A program made the translations under genes and the position numbers. Positions 8,736 to 17,700 of a DNA stretch of 48,699 nucleotides are shown piece by piece. The stretch is from Acrocarpospora phusangensis (GTDB lineage Bacteria; Actinomycetota; Actinomycetes; Streptosporangiales; Streptosporangiaceae): positions 1-48,699 of the forward strand of contig NZ_BOOA01000061.1 in NCBI RefSeq assembly GCF_016862995.1. Reading direction: 5' to 3'. The first letter of the stretch is position 1. Every line of letters begins with the position of its first letter. The notes beneath the pieces are model-generated. The model ran no database searches, was not told where the DNA came from, and saw nothing but the letters and a program-made list of their open reading frames with translations.

Positions 8736-8763
8736 CTTCTCTATCATTCCCTATCGAAGGGAA
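8736..8763 (-). promoter_or_regulatory. Direct and inverted repeats before the HTH gene, candidate autoregulatory operator
   Basis: On the minus strand, GATAGGGAAT and GATAGAGAAG are adjacent 10-bp direct repeats (8755-8746 and 8745-8736). They are partly overlapped by a perfect TTCCCT-N5-AGGGAA palindrome (8747-8763). Excisionase/BldC-type HTH proteins bind head-to-tail repeats about one helical turn apart, so this suits autoregulation by the adjacent HTH protein. The block also lies upstream of the divergent gene at 8835. Confidence 0.45.
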
Positions 8764-8822
8764 CTATACAGGAAGATGGGGAGTGGGAATTCGGGCATCT
8801 GGTTCGGACTGGCGTTCTTCGC

Positions 8823-8828
8823 TAGCCT
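8823..8828 (+). promoter_or_regulatory. TAGCCT -10 box of a probable leaderless promoter
   Basis: TAGCCT ends exactly 6 nt before the GTG at 8835. No Shine-Dalgarno sequence is present. This is the spacing expected when transcription starts on the start codon. Confidence 0.4.
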
Positions 8829-8834
8829 CCACCC

Positions 8835-10889
8835 GTGACGATGCAAGCAGACGCGACTCTGCACGAGGACGACGGCGCACCCCCCGACCACTGGCTGCCC
8901 GTGCGGCCCAGGCTGGTGGTGGCGAGCGCGTTCATGCTGTTCCTGGAACTCGCGCTGATCCGGTGGACCGGGTCCAACATCGTCCACCTGAGTTACTTCA
9001 CCAACTTCGTCCTGCTCGGCTCGTTCCTCGGCATCGGCCTGGGCTTCCTGCGGGTCGGGCGGAGCAAGCGGCAGCCGTACTACTCGCCGGTCCTGCTGGC
9101 CGTGCTGGTGCTCGTCGTCAGCTTCTTCCCGGTCGTGGTCAACCGGGAGACCGAGGGCGTGCTGTACTTCACCAGCCTGAGCACCAGCGGCCCGCCGGCC
9201 TGGCTGATCCTGCCGATCATCTTCGTGACGGCGGCGCTGGTGCTGATGGGGCCGGCCGAGCTGGTCGGCCGCTGCTTCCCCGAGTTGCCGCGCCTGGAGG
9301 CGTACCGGTTCGACCTGATCGGCAGCCTGATCGGCATCGGCCTGTTCACGCTGCTGTCCTTCCTCAGCGCGCCGCCGCTCGTCTGGGGCCTCGTCGCCGC
9401 CGTCTCGTACGGCGTGCTGCTCCGCCCCAAGTCCATCGCGGTCCACTTCGGCCTCGTGATCGCGCCCTCCGTGCTCGTGGTGACGGCGCTCGCGCTTGAA
9501 ACGTTCACGGCGGGGGCGCTCTGGTCGCCGTACTACAAGGTGACCGAGACCAAGTTCGACCGGGACGGCGTGCCGATCATGCGGATCGACGTGAACGGCA
9601 TCCCGCACCAGGAGGCCATCCCGGCCGCCCGCCGCCTGGAGTGGGAACCCCAGTACGGCACGCCGTACGACCGGGCCGCCACCAAGACCCTGGACGACGT
9701 GCTGATCGTCGGCGCGGGCAGCGGCACCGACGTGGCCATCGCGCTGGCCAAGGGCGCCAAGCGCGTGGACGCCGTCGAGATCGACCCCAAGCTGCGCGAG
9801 CTCGGCGGCACCTTCCACCCCGACCGGCCCTACCAGGACCCGCGCGTCACCACCCACATCAACGACGGCCGCGCCTTCCTCGAACGCACCGACAAGAAGT
9901 ACGACCTGATCCTTTTCGCGCTGCCCGACTCGCTCACCCTGGTGTCGGGGGCCAGCTCGCTGCGGCTGGAGAGCTACCTGTTCACCGAGCAGGCCATGCG
10001 CTCGGCCCAGGAGCACCTCAAGCCCGGCGGCGCGTTCGCGATGTACAACTACTACCGCGAGATCTGGCTGATGGACCGGCTGGCCGCCACCGCGCAGGCC
10101 GCCTTCGGCCACAAGCCGTGTGTGGACGTGGTCGGCTGGGGTCAGCAGGCCGTCATCACCGCCGGGCTCACCCCCGCCGACCAGGTCTGCGCGTCCGAGT
10201 GGGGCGGCGCGTCCGCCGACACCCCGCCGCCGACCAGTGACGACCGGCCGTTCCTCTACCTGCACGACACGTCCATCCCGATGCTCTACCTGGTCGCGCT
10301 CGGCCTGATCCTGCTGGTCAGCCTGCTCGCCGTACGGGCGGTGGCGGGGCCGTTCCGGACCATGCGGCCGTACGCGGACCTGTTCCTGCTGGGGGTCGGC
10401 TTCCTGCTCCTGGAGACCAAGAACGTCACCGGGTTCGCGCTGCTGTTCGGCACCACCTGGCTGGTCAACGCCATCGTGTTCGGCGGCGTCCTGGTCGCGG
10501 TGCTCGCCGCCGTGGAGGTCACCCGCCGCTTCCGCACCCCGTCCCTGCCCGTCATGTACGGCGTGGTCCTGGCCGGACTGGCCATCGGCTGGCTGGTGCC
10601 CAACGCCTGGCTGCTTTCGCTGCCGGTGCCGCTGCGCCTGGTCACGGCAGTGGTGATCGCGTTCCTGCCGATCTTCGCGGCGAACGTGGTCTTCGCGAAG
10701 CGGTTCGCCGAGACCGAGAACGGCACGATTGCCTTCGGCGCCAACCTGCTCGGCGCGATGGTCGGCGGCTGCCTGGAGTACCTGGCGCTGGTGGTCGGCT
10801 ACAACGCCCTGCTGATCGTGGCCGGGCTGCTCTACCTGGGCGCGTTCGCGCTCCTGCCGAGAGCCGCGCGCGGTTCCGTGACGGCCTGA
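8835..10889 (+). CDS. Membrane protein with spermidine-synthase-like methyltransferase-fold domain
   Basis: A 684-aa protein with three parts. Residues ~25-235 form an N-terminal bundle of about seven hydrophobic helices. Residues ~270-470 form a Rossmann domain with VLIVGAGSGTDVAIAL (from ~288), the acidic VDAVEIDP strand, NDGRAF and LFALPDSL. Residues ~480-680 form a second helix bundle (LFLLGVGFLLLETKNVTGFA). The middle domain resembles spermidine/spermine synthases. Membrane-embedded versions are widespread, but few if any have a proven reaction, so polyamine synthesis should not be assumed. The GTG start is supported by the -10 box just upstream. It converges with the FtsX-type gene, 7 bp apart. 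Confidence 0.8.
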   Translation: MTMQADATLHEDDGAPPDHWLPVRPRLVVASAFMLFLELALIRWTGSNIVHLSYFTNFVLLGSFLGIGLGFLRVGRSKRQPYYSPVLLAVLVLVVSFFPVVVNRETEGVLYFTSLSTSGPPAWLILPIIFVTAALVLMGPAELVGRCFPELPRLEAYRFDLIGSLIGIGLFTLLSFLSAPPLVWGLVAAVSYGVLLRPKSIAVHFGLVIAPSVLVVTALALETFTAGALWSPYYKVTETKFDRDGVPIMRIDVNGIPHQEAIPAARRLEWEPQYGTPYDRAATKTLDDVLIVGAGSGTDVAIALAKGAKRVDAVEIDPKLRELGGTFHPDRPYQDPRVTTHINDGRAFLERTDKKYDLILFALPDSLTLVSGASSLRLESYLFTEQAMRSAQEHLKPGGAFAMYNYYREIWLMDRLAATAQAAFGHKPCVDVVGWGQQAVITAGLTPADQVCASEWGGASADTPPPTSDDRPFLYLHDTSIPMLYLVALGLILLVSLLAVRAVAGPFRTMRPYADLFLLGVGFLLLETKNVTGFALLFGTTWLVNAIVFGGVLVAVLAAVEVTRRFRTPSLPVMYGVVLAGLAIGWLVPNAWLLSLPVPLRLVTAVVIAFLPIFAANVVFAKRFAETENGTIAFGANLLGAMVGGCLEYLALVVGYNALLIVAGLLYLGAFALLPRAARGSVTA

Positions 10890-10896
10890 CCGGGTT

Positions 10897-13308
10897 TCAC
10901 TCCGCCCGCAGGACGGCGGCGACGCGGATGCGCGCGGCCGTCCTGGCGGGCCACGCCGACAGGCAGGCCGCGGCCAGCAGCGCCGCCGGGGCGATCAGCA
11001 GCAGCGTGCCTCCCGGCGTCGGCGGCGCGTAGAGCATCGGGGCGCTCTCGGCGACGCCGCGCCACAGGATGCGGCCCAGCGCCAGGCCCAGCGGCACCCC
11101 GGCGGCCAGGCCGACCAGGGCCAGCACCGCCGCCTGGGTCAGCACGATCCAGCGGGACTGCGCGGGCGTCATGCCCAGCGCCCGCAGCACCGCCACCTCG
11201 TGCCGCCGCCGCCGGACCCCGGCCGCCAGGGTGTGGCCGGTGGCGGCAAGCGCCAGCAGCGCCAGGAACCCGCCGAGCGCGGACGGGAGGGCGGAGATGC
11301 CCCTGATCTCGGCCAGCTGCCGGGGCTCGAAGAACGGCACGAAGCCGAGGTCGCCGTCCCCCGAGCCGCCTCCCACGGCGGCGCTCGCGACACGGCCGAG
11401 CCGGTCGGCCACGGCGGCGACGTCCGCGCCCGGGCGCAGGGCCACGAGGGCCAGGCCGACCTCGTAGGAGCGGGCCAGGCTGTGGTAGACGCGATCGGGG
11501 GCCAGCGCGCCCTCCGCGTAGTTGTTGGCCGGACCCTCCGGGACGAAGCCGACGCCGGAGACGGTGACGTCGCGGGTGCCCAGCTCGCCGGTGAGCGCGA
11601 TCCGGTCGCCGACGCCCACGCCCAGCGTGTCCGCCGTCCGCGCCGCCAGCAGGACCTCCCCGTCGGAGGCGGGCAGCCGTCCCGCCCTGAGCCGGCCGGC
11701 GGGGATCGGGTGGCGGCCGGGGGCGTAGCCGTACAGGGCGAAGGTGACGTCGCCGGAGACGACGGTGGAGACCGGGCGTTCCTCGATGCCCGCCACGTCC
11801 GGGTCGGCGGCCAGGGCGGGGATCAGCCGGTCGGGGGGCGCGCCCACGCCGTTGAAGCCGATGAAGACGAGGAGCTGGTGGGTCTGGCCGTACCGGGCCG
11901 GGTTGACGCCCGCGTCGTGGACGCCGGCGGCGAAGGTGAAGGCGGCCATCACGCCCAGCACGCCCGCCACGGTCCCGGTGAGGGCCGAGCCGACCGGGAG
12001 GGTGTCCACGCCCCTGCCGCGTTCCAGGGCGAAGCGCAGGCCGGTCTGGACGGGCACCGGCCAGCCCCGCCGCCCGGCGGCGACGGCGATCAGCGACGGG
12101 GTGCGGCGGCGCGGCGACCGCGCGGCGGCGAGCAGGATCCAGGCGTATCCGGCCGCGCTCGCCGCCAGTACGGCGGGCACGCCCAGCAGGCCGGGCAGGA
12201 GCACGGCCCAGTCGAGGTCGAAGCCGGGACGCGGCTCGTACGCGGCCGCCGCGCCGATCGGCATCCACGGCGACACCGCCGCGGCCCCCAGCACCCCCAG
12301 CGCGGACCCGGCCAGCGAGGCCAGCGCCGGGCCGAGGGCGGCGGCGGTCGCCGCCTGCCGCGGGGTGAGACCGGGCGCGCGCAGCGTGCGCAGCGCGGGG
12401 ACGGCCGCGCTGACCAGGCGGGCCGCGGACTGGCCGGCCAGCAGCGCGCCCGCCGACAGCACGGCCAGGCCGAGCGCCAGCAGCACCGCGGCCTCGTACG
12501 CGAGCAGCCGGTCCACCTGCCGGCGCACGCCCGCCAGATTCTCGATTTTGACGGCCGGGAGGCCGGTCAGCTCCGCGAGCCGGGCACGGAACGCCGGTAA
12601 CCCCGCTTCGCCGTCCGTCAGCCGGACGAGCCCGATCGTGAAGCCGCCGCGCCGGTCCGTGCCGATGAAATTTTCGCGATATTTCAGGAACAATCCGGGC
12701 GACGGGAGGATCGTTCCCAGGGCCCCGCTCGGGTCCACGAAGTACGGCGACCGGATCACTCCGACGATGCGCGCCGTGATCCTCGGCCCGTGCCGGAGCC
12801 CGGCCCCGTCCGAGTCCCCGACCAGGTCGGCCTCCTCGGGCGTGCTCAGCCGGATCACCACCGTGTCGCCGACGCCCTTGCCGTACTCGTCCAGGAAGCG
12901 GGGGAGCACGACCACCTCGTCGGGGCGGGACGGGTCGGGCAGCCGCCCGGCCAGCACCACCGGGCGCTCGACGGAGCGCCAGACCTCGGCGTCGGCCGGG
13001 GGAGCGGAGTCCCAGCCCAGCTGAACGCCCTCCACGGAGATGGCGGACACGGCCAGCGGCGCGACCGCCGCGACGCCCGGCAGGGCCCGGGCGCGGTCCC
13101 AGTCGAAGTCCGGGATCTGGCTCTGCACCAGCACGTCGGCGGGCAGGGCGCCGGCCCGCAGCCGTTCCTGCGCGGACGCGCCGCGCCGGGCGCCCGCGAC
13201 CGCGGCCAGGACGGTGGCCAGCGTGAGCGCGACGAGCACGGCCAGGGCGGCGTGCGCCCGCCACCTCGGGGCGACGGCGATCGCCAGCCAGGCACCGGAG
13301 AACCTCAT
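10897..13308 (-). CDS. FtsX-like ABC transporter permease, orphan
   Basis: An 803-aa membrane protein with two FtsX/MacB-type permease units. It has an N-terminal helix (~20-40), a large extracytoplasmic domain (~45-250), helices ~265-390, a second extracytoplasmic domain (~460-660) and three C-terminal helices. RRRRHEVAVLRALGMTPAQSRW near the C-terminus (split by me at residue RR) is the typical cytoplasmic loop that contacts the ATPase. I chose ATG 13308 because GAGGGG lies 5 nt upstream; the GTG at 13311 is too close to it. No ABC ATPase gene is adjacent, so the partner must be elsewhere. Such permeases export lipoproteins, lipids or peptides; the substrate here is unknown. Confidence 0.82.
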   Translation of the reverse strand: MRFSGAWLAIAVAPRWRAHAALAVLVALTLATVLAAVAGARRGASAQERLRAGALPADVLVQSQIPDFDWDRARALPGVAAVAPLAVSAISVEGVQLGWDSAPPADAEVWRSVERPVVLAGRLPDPSRPDEVVVLPRFLDEYGKGVGDTVVIRLSTPEEADLVGDSDGAGLRHGPRITARIVGVIRSPYFVDPSGALGTILPSPGLFLKYRENFIGTDRRGGFTIGLVRLTDGEAGLPAFRARLAELTGLPAVKIENLAGVRRQVDRLLAYEAAVLLALGLAVLSAGALLAGQSAARLVSAAVPALRTLRAPGLTPRQAATAAALGPALASLAGSALGVLGAAAVSPWMPIGAAAAYEPRPGFDLDWAVLLPGLLGVPAVLAASAAGYAWILLAAARSPRRRTPSLIAVAAGRRGWPVPVQTGLRFALERGRGVDTLPVGSALTGTVAGVLGVMAAFTFAAGVHDAGVNPARYGQTHQLLVFIGFNGVGAPPDRLIPALAADPDVAGIEERPVSTVVSGDVTFALYGYAPGRHPIPAGRLRAGRLPASDGEVLLAARTADTLGVGVGDRIALTGELGTRDVTVSGVGFVPEGPANNYAEGALAPDRVYHSLARSYEVGLALVALRPGADVAAVADRLGRVASAAVGGGSGDGDLGFVPFFEPRQLAEIRGISALPSALGGFLALLALAATGHTLAAGVRRRRHEVAVLRALGMTPAQSRWIVLTQAAVLALVGLAAGVPLGLALGRILWRGVAESAPMLYAPPTPGGTLLLIAPAALLAAACLSAWPARTAARIRVAAVLRAE

Positions 13309-13389
13309 CACGACCCCTCGGCCGACGACACGCGGATGGCCCGAATATCCGCCGGGGCGGCGCGGCGCGCCACCGGGCTAGCCCTCATG

Positions 13390-13464
13390 TTGACCGTCCA
13401 GCGGCCCCTGGTTAGCATCCGGATGCGCTCCCTCGAAATTTTCGCACGACAGTGAAAACTTTTC
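13390..13464 (+). promoter_or_regulatory. Promoter module with tandem palindromes before the condensation-domain gene
   Basis: TTGACC (13390-13395), a 17-bp spacer and TAGCAT (13413-13418) make a near-consensus promoter. The perfect 12-bp palindrome GCATCCGGATGC overlaps the end of the -10. Then come CGAAATTTTCG (centre 13439) and GAAAACTTTTC (centre 13459), 20 bp apart. The second centre is 33 bp before the start codon. The same arrangement precedes the GH115 gene at 26661. Confidence 0.65.
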
Positions 13465-13491
13465 GGTCCCGAGATCAGGAGGGGGCGACGG

Positions 13492-14772
13492 GTGTACGCC
13501 GACTTCGGTGGCGGCAGGTCCGGGCAGGCACCGCTGACCTGGGGGCAGCGAGGGATCTGGGACGCCATGGCGCGCAATCCGCCGGGCCATTTCAACATCG
13601 GGCGGGTGCTGATGGTGCCCCGGCGCGGCGGGGCCGAGGTCGCCGAGGTGGCCCGCGCGGTCGGGCTGCTGGCCAAGCGGCACGAGGCGCTGCGCACCCA
13701 GGTGGCGCTCGTCGAGGGCGAGCCCCGGCAGGTGGTGCGGGCGTCCGGGCGCATCCCGCTGACCGTCGTGGCGGCCGACCCCGCCGACGCCGCCGAGGCG
13801 GCCTGCGGGTTCCTGACGCGGTGGACGGCCGAGGCGTTCGACCACGAAGTGGAGTGGCCGCTGCGGGTGGGGGTGGTCTCCTCGGGCGGCCGGGTGCGCT
13901 GGATGGCCCTGGTCCTGTCCCATCTGGCGGCGGACGGGCACGCCACCGAGATCGTCCTGCGCGACCTGCGCCTGCTGCTGCGCCAGGACGCCATCGGCGG
14001 GCCGCCGCCCGCCCAGCCGCTGGACCTGGCCCGCGAGCAGCACGACGCCGGCGCGCGCCGTACCCGTGCCGCCATCGACTTCTGGACCGGGCAGTACGAG
14101 CGGGTCGCGCCCGTCATGTTCTCGCCCGTGCACACCGGCTCGGGGCCCCGGCACCGGCGGGTCCGGCTCACCTCCGAGCCGCTCGCCGCCGCCGCGGGGA
14201 AGGTCGCCGACCGGCACCGGGTCAGCTCCTCGACCGTCCTGCTGGCCGCCACGGCCGCGCTGGTCGGGGCGCGGACCGGCCACGCCTCGGTGGCCCTGTC
14301 CACCATCGTCGGCAACCGGTTCTCCGCCGGGCTGCGCGGCATGGTCACCACCCTCGACCAGCTCGGCCTGTTCGTGCTCGATCTGGCGCCCGGGGCCGGG
14401 CTCGACGAGCTGGTGCCGCGGGCCTGGCGGGCCGCGCTGGCCGCCTACCGGCACGCCTACTACGACCAGCCCGCCCTGGACGCGGCGCTGGCCGCGATGG
14501 GGCGGCGGCGCGGGGCTGAGCTGAACCCGTACTGCTGCTTCAACGACGTGCGGCAGCCCGGCGGTGGCTCCGCGGTGGCCCCGGACGCCTCGTCGCGGCT
14601 GGACTGGCTGCCCGACCCGGACGGCATCCGCTGCCGGTTCTGCCTCCTCGTCGGGGACGCCCCCGGCGCCGGGCTGGTCCTCCAGCTGACGGCGGACACG
14701 CGCTGCCTGACCTCCGACCAGATCGCGCGGTTCCTGCCGGAGCTGGAGAACCTCGTCCTGTCAGCTGTCTGA
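13492..14772 (+). CDS. Stand-alone condensation-domain protein (NRPS-associated)
   Basis: A 426-aa protein made of a single NRPS-type condensation domain of normal length. The active-site motif is SHLAADG (residues 143-149). The usual first His is Ser143, but the catalytic His144 and Asp148-Gly149 are kept, so amide- or ester-forming activity is plausible. Other landmarks are LTWGQRGIW near residue 15, RHEALRT near 63, and the late C-domain block MVTTLDQLGLFVLDL. The GTG start is supported by AGGAGGGG about 8 nt upstream. It converges with the NRPS gene, with only 12 bp between the two stops. It could act as a release or coupling enzyme for that module's product, or be an acyltransferase relative. 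Confidence 0.85.
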   Translation: MYADFGGGRSGQAPLTWGQRGIWDAMARNPPGHFNIGRVLMVPRRGGAEVAEVARAVGLLAKRHEALRTQVALVEGEPRQVVRASGRIPLTVVAADPADAAEAACGFLTRWTAEAFDHEVEWPLRVGVVSSGGRVRWMALVLSHLAADGHATEIVLRDLRLLLRQDAIGGPPPAQPLDLAREQHDAGARRTRAAIDFWTGQYERVAPVMFSPVHTGSGPRHRRVRLTSEPLAAAAGKVADRHRVSSSTVLLAATAALVGARTGHASVALSTIVGNRFSAGLRGMVTTLDQLGLFVLDLAPGAGLDELVPRAWRAALAAYRHAYYDQPALDAALAAMGRRRGAELNPYCCFNDVRQPGGGSAVAPDASSRLDWLPDPDGIRCRFCLLVGDAPGAGLVLQLTADTRCLTSDQIARFLPELENLVLSAV

Positions 14773-14784
14773 TCAGCCGTCTGA

Positions 14785-17700
14785 TCATTCGCCGGCGAGC
14801 AGGCGTTCCGCCTCCTCGTCGGTCAGGTCCGACAGCTCGGCGGCCAGCCCCTCCTCCAGGGCGACCGCCAGGTCGGCCACCGTACGGCGGGTGAACATGG
14901 TGAGGATCGGCAGCTCCACGCCCGTGATGGCGAGCAGCCGCGCGGCCACCCGTACGGCCAGCAGGGACTGGCCGCCGAGGCGGAAGAAGTCGTCGTCCAC
15001 GCCCACCCGCGGCACCCCGAGCACCTCCGTCCAGATGTCGGCGACCAGGGCCTCCGCGTCGGTCCTGGGCGGGGTGAACGCGGCGCGCTGCGCGACCGGG
15101 CTGGGCAGCGCGGCCCGGTCGACCTTGCCGTTCGGGGTCATCGGCAGGGTGGCGATCCGGATGAACCGGGCGGGCACCAGGTGCGCGGGCAGGGTCGCGG
15201 CCAGCGCCCGGGAGACCGCGCCCAGGCTGACCTCGCCCACCACGTACGCGATCAGGTTCTCCTCGTGCACGGCGGCCACCGCCTGCGTGACGCCGGGGAA
15301 CGCCTCGCAGGCCGCCTCCACCTCGCCCAGCTCGATCCGGTGGCCGCGCACCTTGACCTGGTTGTCGGTCCGGCCCAGGAACTCCAGCTCGCCCTCGCGC
15401 CGCCAGCGGACCATGTCGCCGGTGCGGTAGAGGCGGCCGCCGGGCTCGCCGTACGGGTCGGGGACGAAACGGCCGGCGGTGAGGGCCGGGCGGCCGAGGT
15501 AGCCGTGCGCCACCCCGGCGCCGCCGATGAGGAGCTCGCCGGGGACGCCGGTGCGGACCGGGTTGAGGCGTTCGTCCAGGACGTAGACCTGGGTGCCGCC
15601 GATGGGGCCGCCGATCCTGACCGCCGCCGGCTTGGCCGGGACCTCCCAGGAGGTGGACCAGATGGTGGTCTCGGTCGGGCCGTACACGTTGACCAGGCGG
15701 CCGGTGGAGGCGCGCAGGCGGCGGGCCAACTCCGCGCCCAGCGCCTCGCCGCCGACCAGGGCGGTCAGCTCGGGGTCGCGGTAGCCGGAGTCCAGCAGCA
15801 TGCGCCAGCCGGACGGCGTGGCCTGCACGTGGGTGACCGCCGCCTCCTTGATCAGTCGCGACTGGGCGAAGCCGTCCGCCGCCGCGGCCGCCCCGGCGAT
15901 CTCGACCCGGCCGCCGGTGACCAGCGGCAGGTAGAGCTCCAGGGCGGAGATGTCGAAGGAGAGCGAGGTGAGGCCGAGCCAGACGTGCTCGGGGGAGGCG
16001 CCGAGCAGGGCCTCCATCGAGGCCAGCAGGTTGGCCAGGGCGGCGTGCGGGACGGGCACGCCCTTCGGCTTGCCGGTCGAGCCCGAGGTGTAGAGCACGT
16101 AGGCCGTGTCCGAGCCCCGGACCGGCGCGCGGGCGAACCCCTCGCGGGCGGGCGGCGGGTCGTCGGCGAGCACCGTCGGCACCGGGTGGTCCGGCAGCGC
16201 CCTGACCGTCTCCGAGGTGGCCAGGACCAGGCTGGCGGCGCAGTCGTCCAGCACGAAGGACAAGCGGGCCGCGGGGTAGGCGGGGTCGATCGGCACGTAC
16301 GCGGCGCCGGTCCGCTGCACGGCCAGCAGCGCCACCAGGGACTCGGCGGTCCTGGGCAGGCAGACGGCCACCAGCTCGCCGGGGCGTACGGGCAGGCGGG
16401 CGGCCAGGTCGTCGGCGCGGCGGTCGAGCTCGGCGTAGCTGAGGCGGGTGTCGCCCGCGCTGACCGCGATCGCGTCCGGGCGTTCGGCCACCTGGCGCCG
16501 GAACCGGTCCGGGACCAGGTCGCGGACCGGCGGCGCGGTGCGGTTCCACGCGTGGATCAGGCGCTCGCGCTCCGCGCCGGCCGGGGCGGTCAGCTCGGAC
16601 AGGCGCAGGCCGGGGTCGGCGGCCAGGCGGGTCATGAGGGTCTCGAACTCGTGGGCGTACCCGCGGATGGTCTCCTCGTCGAACAGGCCAGTGTCGTAGA
16701 CGAGCAGCAGCTGCCAGACCCCGCTCAGGCCGAAGATGTCCGCCTTCAGGTCGTACGGCATGTGGTCGAACCCGGCGTCGGCGCGTTCGCAGCGCACGCC
16801 CTCCAGGACCAGGCCGGGGCCGCCGGTCTGGTGGTGCATGCCGAACATGGTCTGGAACAGCGGCGTGCGGCTCAGGTCGCGCTCGATGTCCAGCGCGGGC
16901 AGCAGCCGCTCGAAGGGCACCTTCTGGTGCCGGTATCCGGCCAGCAGCCGGGTGCGGGTGCGCCGCAGCACCTCGGTGAAGGCCGGGTCGCCGGACAGGT
17001 CGGCGCGGGACACGACCGTGTTGGAGAAGTAGCCGACCAGGCGTTCCAGCTCCATCCTGTCCCGCCCGGCCGTGGGGAAGCCCACGCAGAAGTCCGTCTG
17101 GCCGCTGCGCGCCGACAGCAGCACCTGGTAGACCGCCATCAGCGCCATGAACAGCGTGCAGCGCTCCCGCGCGGCCAGCGCCGCGAACGCGGTCGTCGCC
17201 TCGCCGGGCAGCGGGTGCAGCAGGTGCGCGCTCGCCGTCGCCGCCACCGCCGGGCGCGGCCGGTCCGTGGCCAGCTCCAGCGGCGCCGCCCCCGCCAGTT
17301 CGCCCGTCCAGTACGCCAGGGACTCGGGGCTCTCCTCCTCCGTCTTCACGACGTCGGAGTACCGGACGGGTAAGGGGTCGAGGGGGGCTTCGCCGTACAG
17401 GGCGGTGAGCTCGTCGGCGATGATGCCGATGGAGCGGCCGTCGCAGACGATGTGGTGCGTCACCACGCACAGGACGTGCTCGTCCGGGCCGCACTCGATC
17501 AGCCACGCCCGCACCAGCCGCCCGGCGGCCAGGTCGAACGGCCGCTCGATGAGCGCCGTCAGCAGCGGCCCCTCCGCCCCCTCGGCCGCCACCCGCGCCA
17601 GCTCGAACTCCCACGGCGGGTCGATCACCTGCACCGGCCCGCCGTCCCCGGCCGGGAACCTGGCGCGCAGCGCCTCGTGCCGGGCGACGACCCCGGTGAA

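Noticed and set aside
12667-12675. GAAATTTTC inside the FtsX gene as a third copy of the tandem operator
   Set aside because: Single copy, inside coding sequence, without the 20-bp partner; probably chance from its codons.
13309-13491. Attenuator or riboswitch in the 183-bp gap before the condensation gene
   Set aside because: The palindromes are short, AT-centred and spaced like protein-binding sites. No larger RNA fold is evident.
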